NCBI RefSeq assembly: GCF_003945595.2
Contig: NW_024104504.1
Coordinates: 434,001 to 498,000 of the forward strand
Length of the DNA: 64,000 nt
From: Pipra filicauda
Lineage: Eukaryota > Chordata > Aves > Passeriformes > Pipridae
Reading direction: 5' to 3'
The notes beneath the pieces are model-generated. The model made no database searches, had not been told where the DNA came from, and worked only from the letters and a program-made list of their open reading frames with translations. The position numbers and the translations under genes were made by a program. How positions within the stretch are numbered: the first letter of the stretch is position 1; each line of letters opens with the position of its first letter. Below are positions 1-11,800 of this stretch, piece after piece.

Positions 1-220
1 TGGGACATGCATTGCTCGCCCACACTGGGTAATGGACCTCTGAGCTGCAGTACCACGTCTCTGTTCATCCTATCAGGAGACTTGGGATACAGGAACTGTA
101 TGTCTGCATTCAGTTTCCTGTCAGGAGTTATCAGTTCGGCACAGAGCTGTGCAACAATAGTCTTGGTCCTTCTAGACCCGAGATATACCGGCTTAGGAGT
201 TTCTGTACCAAACTCACCTA
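1..220 (-). other. Possible partial exon at window edge (open minus-strand frame)
   Basis: Seen: this stretch is clearly richer in GC and CpG than the AT-rich DNA that follows. One minus-strand frame stays open for about 73 codons from near 220 to the window edge, running through residues such as PVYLGSRRTK and FLYPKSPDRM. Upstream on that strand lie a T-rich tract (about 243-254) and several AG dinucleotides that could serve as a 3' splice site. The plus strand is also open here (7-258), so openness alone is weak evidence. I do not recognise the protein. Inference: it may be the upstream end of a coding exon cut by the window, or part of a pseudogene or repeat. The composition shift is the best argument for something real. 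Confidence 0.25.
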
Positions 221-1972
221 TTTATAATCTATATGATTGCAGAAAAAAAAAAAGATAAGACTTATCTGCAGTCATCCCCAAAGATAAGCCAAGAGACTGT
301 ATCTGGTACCTCGATAGCTTATTTTATATGTGTCAGAATCCTCTGCATATCTAGTTTCATGAATCGTTTTCATATATTTGTGTAGCTTCAGTACATAAAT
401 ACTAAACAAAGAGAAAAAAAAAAAGTCTCTGTATTACATAGTTTTTGAGTGCTTTCTCTGTAAACACCACATGCTGGAAGACCACTACAAATTTTCCTGA
501 AGGTATTTTCACACCGCTCACCACGTGAAATGTTTATTACTGGTAACTTAAGTTTTCCCATCAAAAGCTAATTTAAGTTATTTATTTATCCATCACTATT
601 TAGTTATGTAAACAAGAAATATGAGTCATAAATAGGGAGACAATCATAAGTAAGTTCTTGTTTTTAAAAAGCTCATGTTCACATTATTTTATCACCATTG
701 TGTTAGAGAAATCACTGTGTTATATTCAAATAAATGAAAAGTAATGGAAAATGAAAATGAAGAATTGTCTGTGATAGAGTGAGAGTTTAATAAGCAACAA
801 CGTTGTACAATGGTTATTAATTTCCTTTAAAACCAAATATGCCCTTTTCTCACACATATTAGATTATAGTTCAGATTTTGTTTTTCATTACTTGTTGATG
901 CTTACTCTGAGAGACTGGCTACCCAAGCATGTCAAGAATATACCATTGTACAAGCTTGGTCCCAGCATTACAGAGAGTTTTTAGAAATGTAGTATTTTTT
1001 CTCACATATTGCAATTGAAAGCTCAAGACATTTATTCACTTATTACTCTAACTACCTTGATGTCCCAGTGTAGTTTCCACAAGAACAGCAAGTGCTGTGC
1101 TTCTTTAATTGGCAGCCTTGCCAGCCCTCTGTCCCATTTATCATCTCTGTCTACAAATGGTCAGCTCTGAAGGGCAGATCAGCCACAAGTCTCCAGAGAA
1201 GTCAAAGATGAGACACACAAGGCAAAAAAAAAACAAAACAAAAAAACCCAGGGACACTGCTAAAGGAAAAGAGATAAAAAGACTGAACAAACAAGTGAAC
1301 TAAGAAGAAATCAGGAGGAGAATGTGTCAGAACAGATTAATTTGAAAAGATGAGGCATAAGGCATAATATTAGGAATTTTTATGGAACAGCTAGAGAGAC
1401 AGGCAACAAGAAAAAAAAACAAGAGGGGAAAAAGGAGGGGTGAACAAGATTAACAAAGTCTTTCAAAGAATATCAGAATAGCCCTAGACTAAAATGAAAA
1501 GAAACTTGTCAAAAAGGGAAGGATAAAATAAATGGTGGGTATAAGCAAGGAAGGACTTTGTAATAAAATACTAAATGAGGAGTGTATGTAGAAATGTAAA
1601 TTACTGGTTAAATACATTGGTTGGAGTACACCTTATCCAAATAGACTAGGACATCACCTTCAAAATGTAATTCCAATGTCACTTGCAGTAAAGACCAAAT
1701 AAATTATGTGTCACTTTACTCAGAGGAGGCAAAGTTCAATTTGTCTATGCAGCTGAGAAGCTTGGGCATTGCCTACATTCTCTTTCCTTTGTAAAGTAAG
1801 AACATTCAGATAATGCTGAATTATACTTTAATGAATGCATTTAACAGCCACAGAATTAATTAGTTATATTTTTACACACAGCTACACTGAATGTTTATTT
1901 GTCAGCATGGCCCACGAATATAGCTTTTTTCTCACATTTATAGTCCAATTGTTGAAAATCACGTTACTTACC
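221..1972. other. AT-rich non-coding DNA, nothing recognised
   Basis: AT-rich single-copy-looking sequence with short A-runs (for example about 410-423 and 1226-1246) and a purine-rich patch near 1380-1440. I see no repeat family, RNA gene or convincing coding frame. The 64-codon plus-strand frame at 1109-1303 ends in a lysine-rich stretch read from A-runs and looks like chance. Confidence 0.6.
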
Positions 1973-2036
1973 TGAAAATTAAACACTTTGTGAGCATTGG
2001 CTGAAATTAAACACTTTGTGAGCATTGGCTGAAATT
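1973..2036. repeat. 28-bp tandem duplication
   Basis: Two adjacent copies of a 28-bp unit (core AAACACTTTGTGAGCATTGG) at 1973-2001 and 2002-2029, followed by the start of a third (TGAAATT, 2030-2036). The 21-bp core is identical in both copies and the first copy carries one extra A. The near-identity suggests a recent local slippage or duplication event. No gene is nearby. Confidence 0.9.
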
Positions 2037-5000
2037 TAGACTTCAGTTCTCATGGGAGTTTAAAAGGAATTTGAAAATATAAAGTCAACAGAAAGGTTAA
2101 CCGAAGGTTAATAGTTCTTATGACTGAGCAGAGTAGATAGAAAGTAGGGACACTTTAGTAGCTCTTTCAGATGTTGACTCATTTGAGCTGCAAATCTCTG
2201 AGGGCTGTCTCTGTTTCTCAGATGAAAACAATCTAGTGACATACTAGGGCATTAGTGTCTAATCAATTTGACATCAGTTGAAGAAAAAGTGCAAAAAGCT
2301 ATATTTAGGAAATCAAAAGTGATCTATACAAAAAGTATTACACAGATTAATCTTCTAAATAGATGCTGAAAGTGAGTAATCAACCTCGAAAATAGCTGGC
2401 AAATTTCTTACCTTGAAACAGTATAAGATACCCTAGTAATTGTAGATATGCTGATATTTTACACTGGATTATAAAAGTCAAAATAGAATGTTAGTAGAAA
2501 ACAAAATAAAGAAAAATAAATCAGGCAATGTATGCCTGTGCTACCTAAACATATAATAGAATTCGTACTCTTTGATATAAAATCTTAAAAACATGTAAAA
2601 GTCAACTTTTATATGGGAACTTTAAAAAAAACAAGAAAGAATAAATTGAGGGTTCAATCACAGCGTTTTCAAAATTGACAAAAGGAGGAAATAGGTTAGA
2701 AACTGCTCAGTCTTACATGAACACAAGTTTAGCTATTTGTTTGCCTAAACAGATATGACTCTTTTTTCTTCTTCTTTACAAAAGAATATGCCAGAAACAA
2801 TTCTGGGAGGTTCTGTCAATTTACTACATATAAACAATTAAAAATTAATGGGAAGAGAAACAGAAAGCTGCATGTTTATCTTGTGGATAGATGTTCTAAT
2901 CGCCAGGCAAAAGTAATATTTTTCACTCTTGGGTCCTGTAAGTATTTAAACAACTTCCCATATTGAGCACAATGTCTGCAGCAAGATGTACTGAGTAAAA
3001 TCCAAGTCTAAAATCCCTGGAGTCTAATATTTAGGAACCTGTACTGGAAAATGGAAAATAATCATTTAAAGCTCCTCAGACACTGAATGGATCTTGCTCT
3101 TTGCTCCTTGTTGAAAGTCTAGCCTCTGAAACTTTGTGTAAAAGGAAAGTCACAGCAACCTTTACAGCCCAAGATAATCACAAATACAGCAGAAACGCAA
3201 GTTTCCAGCATAATAATAATTTAAAAAAAAAATCAACCCAGGGAAGGTAATCTGAGAAAATACAAAGGAAAAGGAGAATCTTAGATGCATCTCTTAAATT
3301 ACCCTGCAGAAGACATTGTGTTGGTTATGAAACAAAGATGAATTAGAAGACATTTGGTTGGCTACCCCATTTTCACATACTGTAGCAACAATGGAGCTCC
3401 ACTAGGTTCCTCACGAAGGAATACAGCATCATTAAGATCAAGCCTCTGACTTGACTACACCCTTGCAATCAATATCATTGGGTGTTCTCTGGTGCCTCTC
3501 TAATGTGCACTAAAAATACTGGATAGCCAGTTATCCATCAGAAAGCTGGTCAAGAATCACAAAGGAGAGGAAACAGATGTACTCTGTATCTCACTTTCCC
3601 CCTAAACCGCACTTATCTCCAGTGACAGTAAAGGGGAAATAAAACCAAATATTATTGAGGAAATATTAAATATGGAAGACAACTAAACTCTAAAGTAATG
3701 GGAGGGGGTGTTTGTTTGGATTTTGTTTTTCTTTGTTTCTTAATTCCCTTATAGATTGAAGATTTTTTTTTTGTAGACATGGGACTCTTCTGATTAACTT
3801 CCTATTTCTGAAAAATATTACAAGAAAAGACTAAGTACCAAAAGCTAAGTTTATCTTACCAGTCACTGAATTGCTTAGGGAACCTTAGAAATACATAGTT
3901 CAAAACTGACCTAATACAAAACCTGTATATTAGTTATAAATATCCAGTACTGTCTCTGATATACACATTTACTATTAGTATTTTATATTAGCTGCCAAAA
4001 CATTATTCAGTCTATTGTTATAAAATAGAGCATGTGGGTATCTAAATGATTGTTGTATCAGACCAAACTGGACAAACTCAGAAGATCAGCCAAAAAAATT
4101 GGCATCAATTTTAAAGATATCCTGGCTAAGGCTAAGGGTGGATTTGAAGACAGAATACCTCCAGCAAAGCTGACTTAAAGATGACAAAAAGAATAGGTCT
4201 ACAATATTCACTATTATTTGAACTTCGAATTTTTTATTCCCTTCTCTCTTCTCTCCATATCCGTCAAGCACATACCTTACAGTTCCTGAATGAAAGCAAA
4301 AGTATGAGGAAAATATATTTAAAAAATGACATTACATTGCTTGGATGACACCACAGATTATGCCCACTATAATCAGATGGGAAAGTCAGTGCTGATTTTG
4401 AGAATTATTTTAAGGGACAACTTTTTCCCCCTGAAGAACTTTTTTTCAAATCTTACAGTGGCAATAACCAAGCAAGCTATTTTACATGATTCACAGTTTG
4501 GAGCTTGAAAATATTTTGCTGTTTTTTCACTACTAACACAGGAATTCAGTTTTTGGCTTCCTGTTGTACTGCACAGGAAAAATTAAAAAGTTATAAAATT
4601 AGAAGAAAAGGGTACGTTTGCACTTCAGTCACTTGTCTGGATTTGCTTCACATAAATCAGACAGTCAAACCCCATCAGCATATCCAAAATTATACTCATA
4701 GACTCTCACTGATATCATTTAACAATCTTATATATTAAGTGCTTTATGTCACAGAAATTTATGGGATCTAGATTTCAGGTTCTCTTTTTTCCCTTTCCTT
4801 TTAAAGTTTGGAGTTAGAATAAAGTGAAAAAAATAAAAAAAAAGGAGCTTTATTTTTGTGATTTGTTGGAAAAAAATTTTATAAACACAGACAATTATAA
4901 AAAATCCTTCAATTAAAAACTCCTTCACAGTATTGGCAAACTTTCAGGAAATATATGATTACCTAAAAGTCCTGTTGTATAAATCCCTGAATCGTGTACA

Positions 5001-6069
5001 ACTTGCAATCACTCCCAGAGTACTGTAAGTTGGTGTTGGTGAGAGATTTAGCTGGTCATCTTTTTTATTTATACAGACATTGCAATTACTGGTTACTTCT
5101 CAAGGAGAGACAGTGAGGATGGTCCTCAGGACAGGAAGTTGCCTTTTGTTGTTGGAGTACAAGTTAGTTAAACACTGGAATATACATTGTTGAACTGTTC
5201 TCTGTTTCAAAATCATATCATGCTACTGCATCTTTATAATAGGTACATATATATCTATCATTTCCTAACGCTCACATTGAGCTTTTGTGGAATATTGAAT
5301 TTATATGTACACACCAAGGCTTTTTGTATATCACAAATATCATGTGATAACAAAAAACCTTCTCTGCACAATGACCTTTTAATATAGTGACATTGATTAG
5401 AATAATTAAGTTGATAAAATAAAAGTAAAAAATTAAGTACGTTCCAAAGTAGGACAAAATAAAATCCTGTTACAAATTATCTTCATTATCTTCAGAAAAC
5501 TTGTAAGTATCCACCACCATAATCTAATATTTCTGACTTTTAGTCTCATAAAAGGAATACTGAGAGACAGACTAGACAGTAAAAGCTTAAAGCAGATAAA
5601 GATCATCCAAAACACATTAACTTTAAGGCTAAATAGTACTATTTTAGTCACTTATTTGCTCTCATATACAAAAGTAGAGATTCACCAAATAATCTCTTCT
5701 TTCCTATTTCTATATGTAAAAATCACTATTTTAAAATAAAATTAATTCCAATAACATTGCACAGATTCAAAAGAGTGGTTAATACATTATGCTTATGGTA
5801 AATTGTGCCTAGGGTTAAATAACAATCTCCAAAAGCGTAATTTATTTTCCTTATAATTCTCTTTTAACCTCTGAAATTCAGTTTTAAAAACCTGAATCTT
5901 AGAAGAATTTAAAAATAAAACAACTCATGAAAAAACACAGGAACAATCACTGTCAACACTGATACTTTTGATATAAAAATACAGTAGATATAGTGTGTTC
6001 CATAACAACTGAAATGTTTTGAGAGTTCATTAGATAATTATTTTCATTATATTATTTATCAGAATACAC
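2037..6069. other. AT-rich non-coding DNA, nothing recognised
   Basis: About 4 kb of AT-rich DNA with scattered poly-A and poly-T runs. The short open frames (60-77 codons at 4086-4271, 4326-4508, 4505-4738, 5187-5387 and 5433-5651) have no recognisable domain, and overlap on both strands as chance frames do. No LINE, LTR or tRNA-like sequence was recognised. Confidence 0.55.
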
Positions 6070-6097
6070 CACATATATCTATATCTATATCTGTATA
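6070..6097. repeat. Short imperfect ATATCT microsatellite
   Basis: A run of alternating TATATC and ATCTAT units (about four hexamer periods) in AT-rich DNA. It is a simple-sequence repeat only. Confidence 0.8.
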
Positions 6098-8674
6098 ATT
6101 TCAGCAGCTCATGTTTCTTCATAAAGAAGTCTCTCCATGCTTTTTGTTTTTCAAGAAAAAAAGTTCACATCATTCCACATAATTTTTATACTATAACTAT
6201 TTTAAAACCACTATTTAAAAAGCCATTAACCCAAAACAGTGAGTACAAATAATTCCGGTCTGAAAAGATACGGCAGTCTACATTTCTTCCCTCTAGTACA
6301 CTGAAACTACTCTGCCTGGCAGATAGCTTCTAAAACTGTTCACAGCTCCCACTGAGAAAAAAAGTATCTGCTTTTTTTACAAGCACATTCTTTAAACACC
6401 TCCACCATTTCCACAATCTGCTGGCTTCTATAGCTAGATAGGGATTAAAATCTGACTGGCAGTCACTTGTATTAATTCCACTGAGGAGTGGCAAAGTCAA
6501 ATGGGGCACCACTGCCAAGGCTTGAGTGGCACTGCTCCCGCAAAGCCAGCTTCCCTGGGGATTGATTGCTACCACAGCAGCAGAGAATCTCTCTGCTAAT
6601 CTCCTCTAACTGTTGTTGACCTATCTCTGCCTTCCACTCCCAAGTATACAATAAATCAAGCACATTTTACATGAAAAATGAAGTAATTACTCAGTGAATC
6701 CAATGGCTAATTGCACACGGAAGCCTCTGGGAGATGTGGGACAAATCCATGTCAGATTTTGAAAGGCAGAGAAAAGTAAACTAAGTTAATAACTCCGCAG
6801 ATACTGACAGACTGAGAAGGATTGAAATGCACCATTTCTTCGAAGAAACCAATACCCTGCTTAAGGGAAATGGAAAATTCTAGCTATATAGTTTAACTTA
6901 ACAGCAACAGCAAGAGTGATTTTGAGGAAACACTGTAACAAAAGCAGACAGTTTCTGGAAAAAAAGTCATGGGGCTGCAGCTTCTTATGTCAAATATCAT
7001 ATTACATGTTATCTAAAGCAACCTTCTCTTTTTTTTAACCCTCCTTTCTTTCCACATCTTCTGCAACTGTGTACTTCTGAGTCCCATAATTCCTCATTCA
7101 ATTTCATTCAGTTCACTTGCTGCCTCTTTCCCCAGCTGCTCTCTCGATTGCTCCTTATCCAGAAAAACCCTCCCCGAGCTCCTATTACCAATGTAGCACT
7201 CTGGTTGTTAAATGCCATGTACCTGAACTAGTCAGCTTTCTCAGTCACATTGTGGAGGGAGAGGAGAAAAGGGGCTGGGACAGGGAGAAAGCAGGTGAAA
7301 GTCAAATTCCCTTGCTCCCGTTTGAGCTCCTCGCCAGCCTTTGCTCAAAGCAGATCACAGCAGGTGTGATTAATTTCACCCTTGCAGCTCTGATCTGAAT
7401 GAAGTATTTTTGATGTATTTGAGCATAGCATCATCTGGACAGTAACAGGAACTGTAAGAGATGAAAACATGCTCAGTGACTTTTTTTAGAGGTAACAGTA
7501 GCGAACTTCTGGTAAGTATCTACTGAACATATGTGCTTTTTCAACTTGGCTAAATTTGCTTGGATTGTCACAGGATAGCAAAAGAAACATTCATGACACA
7601 AATGGCACTCCTCTGCCAAGTTTCAAGGTCACTTACAATTTAGCTCTAAAAAGTAACACATTTTTCTCCAGCCTAGCTGTTGGAAACAACTGAACCATTT
7701 TGGTGGACTTTTTTCAAGTCATAGTCCTGAGACAACTAGCCAGAATGGAAAATCTTAGCCTAAATAGTTTTAGAACCTCTCAAGCCTAATATGTTTCATG
7801 TAAGATACATATTTTCACTTATTTCCTAGATGCTCCCAGAGCAGTTACATGCATCTCGAATAGATACAGGGCTTTGCTGAGGTCTCGCCCACAACTCAAG
7901 ACAATAATCAGACTGTAATCAGCAGGTTACAGCTAATCAGCTCATGAGTTTTTTTCAGGGAAGGGGAAAATTAAAAAAAAATCCAAAATTTTCAGTTAGT
8001 TCTTTAAAAATACAACATTTAAAAATTTGCAGTGACTCTTAGAAACTAAATTTGTATGTCTGTTCTTCTCTTCTCTTTATTGGTAATACTTCTCAGCAGG
8101 GGGTACAAGCCTAGTTACATTAGGGGAGATAATATGAAGAGAGAAAAAGGGGAACTTAAATCTGTTACCTATAGTTTCTTTAGCTACCTGAAATAAAGCA
8201 CATTTAGACTCAAATGGTTTGGATTAAAGAGTTTAGTTCAGCAGTGGAACGTCAAGATTTTTCAGAAGTGGAAAACAGGAGACATTTACCCAAGAGTTAA
8301 AACATTTTAACACAGAGAAATATTCAAAAACAAAGAGCAAAAAGCTCTTGGGCATTGGAAGATCTGAGGTAATTGGATTTGATCAGATAAAGAAAGCGGC
8401 AATTATTTACATAACAACAAAAAAAATCCACAGAGGAAAAATAATCTTTCATGATATCTAGAAACAATCAGACATCAAACATTACTTTCATGCAGCCATG
8501 TTTTATTGTCTCCTTAGGCTTAATCAACATGCACGGATGAGCTGGAGACACTCAGAAATTAAAACTTCAATCCTGCTCTCTATGTTTCCTTGAATTCTGT
8601 TCAAAAAGTTTAACTTTGTTAGTCTAAAGTACTTCCTTATGTAAAGCAAATATAATTTCCTTTCAACACAGCAA
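6098..8674. other. Non-coding DNA, two mildly GC-richer patches
   Basis: Mostly AT-rich. Two patches, about 6300-6660 and 7080-7400, are less AT-rich. The second contains a 93-codon plus-strand frame (7117-7398) with no domain I recognise. Either patch could be a worn repeat, a conserved non-coding element or chance. I cannot decide between these from sequence alone. Confidence 0.45.
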
Positions 8675-8720
8675 AACAAGTGACATGTGTCACTTGTTGG
8701 CACACGTGTCACATGTTGAT
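8675..8720. promoter_or_regulatory. E-box cluster with near-perfect palindrome
   Basis: Five CANNTG E-boxes fall in 39 bp: CAAGTG (8677-8682), CATGTG (8684-8689), CACTTG (8691-8696), CACGTG (8703-8708) and CACATG (8710-8715). The first three lie inside a 24-bp inverted repeat (8675-8698) with 11-bp arms and a 2-nt centre. ACACGTGT (8702-8709) is itself a perfect palindrome. Two 16-bp stretches 19 bp apart (8685 and 8704) match at 13 positions, so a small tandem duplication explains part of the cluster. Known: E-boxes bind basic helix-loop-helix dimers, and CACGTG is the MYC/MAX, USF and CLOCK type. Function here is inference; no gene or promoter is visible nearby. Confidence 0.4.
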
Positions 8721-10940
8721 ACATGATGGATGATACAGGTACTATTACAGTTGTTGCAGCAAAGATGCTAAACTTGAAAAATTTGCACCAATCAGTACGA
8801 CAAGTTGAATAGACAGATGGACACATTCAGTGGACATTATACCACATATGGGTGTATAAGTGTATGCTAGAAAGGAGATCATTCTTACCTCTTTCCTCTT
8901 TCTAACAATTACTTTTTTTCAAAATAGCTCTGGATGCAGTTCATTTGGCCTTTCAAACTCAAATTTCTGGCATCATTTCAGAGCACCTGAATGTCACTGT
9001 CCACACCTCAAAGTTGAGAGGACAGAAAAGACAGGAATAATCTACTTTGTTGCATTCATATGCCTCATGGGTTGGAGGAAAAAAGTATGTTTTATTCTGG
9101 TGTTAATTGTTTGGACAGAGGAAGGACATTCAAAAGAAGAAGGTAAATGAAGTAAATGAGTTTGCTCTGAGCTTTGTGCTGACATGGCTAGCACTTCAGT
9201 TAGCTTGATTACACACAGATAAGACTGAAACACAGAAAGAACACAAGGAGTCAACGTGGCAATATATTAGTGTCAGTGAAGGAATATGTGGGGGAGGAAT
9301 TCTTTTATTTCTATTTATGCCAAAAAAATTTTAATGCTGTACAGAACAGCCTTTTTTTTTATCCCCAAATACTCCAATTTGAAATTCCTGAGAATGAGTA
9401 TTTCTTCTTAATTATACTGAAGACGGACACCTATGCAATTACATGTATTTATATGATCAAAGCCCAGCAATGTCATATCAAGTCCTAAACATATTTTTAT
9501 GATTACATATATAAAACACTTTCCTGGGAAAATATCTTGCCACCAAGGAAATGGAAAGGAATGCAACAAACATACTAGCTTCTTAAATACTAGCCTTTGC
9601 AGACAAAATAAACAATTTGGAATAAGATAAAAGAACTAAGAAATTTGTCTGTTTTCAGAAACATGTATGTTTTCTACATTATACCAAGTGTAATTCATTT
9701 TTTTACATTAACTTTTTTGTTAAATTTACAATCATTTTTAGTCTTTTTCCAATAATAGCCCCCCAAAAAGATTTTGCATGTTTTAGGTAGTGAAATGGTA
9801 TCATCTCAGTGCTGTTTTCTTGCACTATAATCCAAAAGTTTATACTGGCTGAAAAGTATCAAACATGGTTTCTGAAATTCTTGAAATATAATCACTGTTT
9901 CTTTTGAAGTATTTGTATAATTATAGTAGAAACTGATTTGCAGAAGAGTTTTTTGTTTTCTCCTCACTCACCTTCAGTATTTTTACACTGTCTCTAAAGG
10001 AAACACCAAATTATCTTTTTAATGTCACACTTGTCTTCTAAGTACTTATTATTATGCCAATAGTCTTTTTTAAACTGCATAAAGGACAACCTTAAATCAC
10101 TATGGAAAAACATGCTGCTAAATATTGAACCAAATATTAAACATCTGAACCTCTCGCAACTCAGTTTTTGCTTTATATCTGTTACAAGACTATGCAGTGA
10201 TAAGACAGTGAGTTTGATGATAAAGTGCTGAATCTGACACACTAAAGATAAATGAGAATTACTGATAGAAAGCTGCTCTACTTTTGCTGCCCTGTATGGG
10301 AAGGTGAGTTCATTTCCATCTCTCTGTCAGGTACCTGAAAACAACAGGCCTTATGCCTCCTTAATCTCAATGGGTTACCTTCATAAGCTCTTTAAAAGTT
10401 ATATATGGAAGCAAGAGTAAGCCGATTAGCAATGGTTCTTTGCAATCGGACATCAGCAAAGTACATAATAATACTGCAACATTACTGAGAACACAGAATG
10501 AGGATGGTACTACTGGAAAGATACAGCAATGTTATTTAAGACACAGAAGGGTTACATGAAACTCAGAAAGCAGACTTGTACATTTTCAAGTACCCTCTCT
10601 TCCATCCTGAAACAGCCATTCAAAATTTTGTGACTTAGAAGAGGTACCTTTGGTGACACTTCTCAACCTAAAAAAACTTCATTGTAGATCACTTTCTAGA
10701 TAGGTATTTACTCTTTATCAAATTTTGACTTACTGAAATTCTACAACAATGATTGACAGGACTCAGTTATGTCTATTAGGTATATTTTACTGAAAAACTA
10801 TCTGTATACCTAACACTATCCAAGGTACATTTTGTATTACTTACCGGATTAATGAAGCATTTAAAAATTCACAGTAGCATTTTGTACTGGATCATTCCCT
10901 TGTTAATATTTGTACTGTGAGAATAGTTCAGTTATTATTT
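8721..10940. other. AT-rich non-coding DNA, nothing recognised
   Basis: No repeat family or RNA gene was recognised. A 96-codon plus-strand frame at 8860-9150 and an 82-codon minus-strand frame at 9994-10242 show no domain and are overlapped by other short frames, so I leave them uncalled. Confidence 0.5.
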
Positions 10941-11800
10941 CATAGAATCATCATAGAATTATAGAATGGTTTGGGTCAAAGGGACCTTAAAGACCATCTA
11001 CTTCCAATCCCCCCTGCACAGGCAGGGACACCTTCCACTAGACCAGGTTTCTCAGAGACCCATCCAGCTTGGCCTTGAACACTTCCAGGGAATGGAGTAT
11101 CCACAACTTCTCAGGACAACCTGTTCCAGTGCCTCACCACCCTCAGAATCTCTTCCTAATATCTAACTGCAACCTGCCCTCTTTCAGTTTGAAGACATTG
11201 CCCCTTGTACTATCACCACATGCCCTAGTCCAAAGTCCCTCTCCAGCTTTCTTGCAAGCCCCCTTTAGATACCAGAAGGTGCTATAAGTAGGTCTCCCTT
11301 GAGCCTTCCCTTCTCCAGGCTGAACTACTCCAGCTCTCTCAGCATGTATTCATAGGAGAAGATGATCAGGTGCTCCAGCCCTCTGATCATCTTTTTGGCC
11401 CTCCTCTGGGCTCATTCCAACAGATCAGTCTTTCTTGTGTTGGGTGGCCCAGAGTTGGATGCAGTGCTATATGTGGGATCTCACAAGAGTGGAGTAGAGG
11501 GGAAAAATCACCTCCCTCAACCTGCTGGTCACACTTCTTTTCATTTAATATGGATGGCTTTCTGGGCTGCAATCTCACACTGACATGTTATGTCAAGCTT
11601 CTCATCCTCCAAAGTCCCCAAGTCTTTCTTCTCAGGACTGCTCCCAATCCATTCCCCACCCAGCCTGTATCTGTGCTTAAGCTTGCTTCAGCTTACATGC
11701 CGGACCTTGTATTTGGCCTTGTCAAACTTCATGACGTTCCCATGGGCCCACCTCTCAAGCCTGTCAAGATCTCTCTGGCTCCTATCCCTTCCCTTTTTAT
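10941..11800 (-). mobile_element. CR1 LINE, 5'-truncated, minus strand
   Basis: The left end carries the avian CR1 3'-terminal short repeat in reverse complement (CATAGAATCATCATAGAATT). It is followed by the conserved CR1 3' untranslated region, which in this orientation reads as an avian 'GGTTTGGGTCAAAGGGACC' block. From about 11170 the sequence corresponds to the end of ORF2 read backwards. The match fades near 11790-11800, so only the last roughly 0.85 kb of the element is present, as is usual for CR1. CR1 copies are non-LTR retrotransposons that insert by target-primed reverse transcription. The plus-strand 190-codon frame at 11370-11942 is an antisense reading of this repeat and not a gene. 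The copy is moderately diverged and shows no intact ORF2. Confidence 0.93.
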
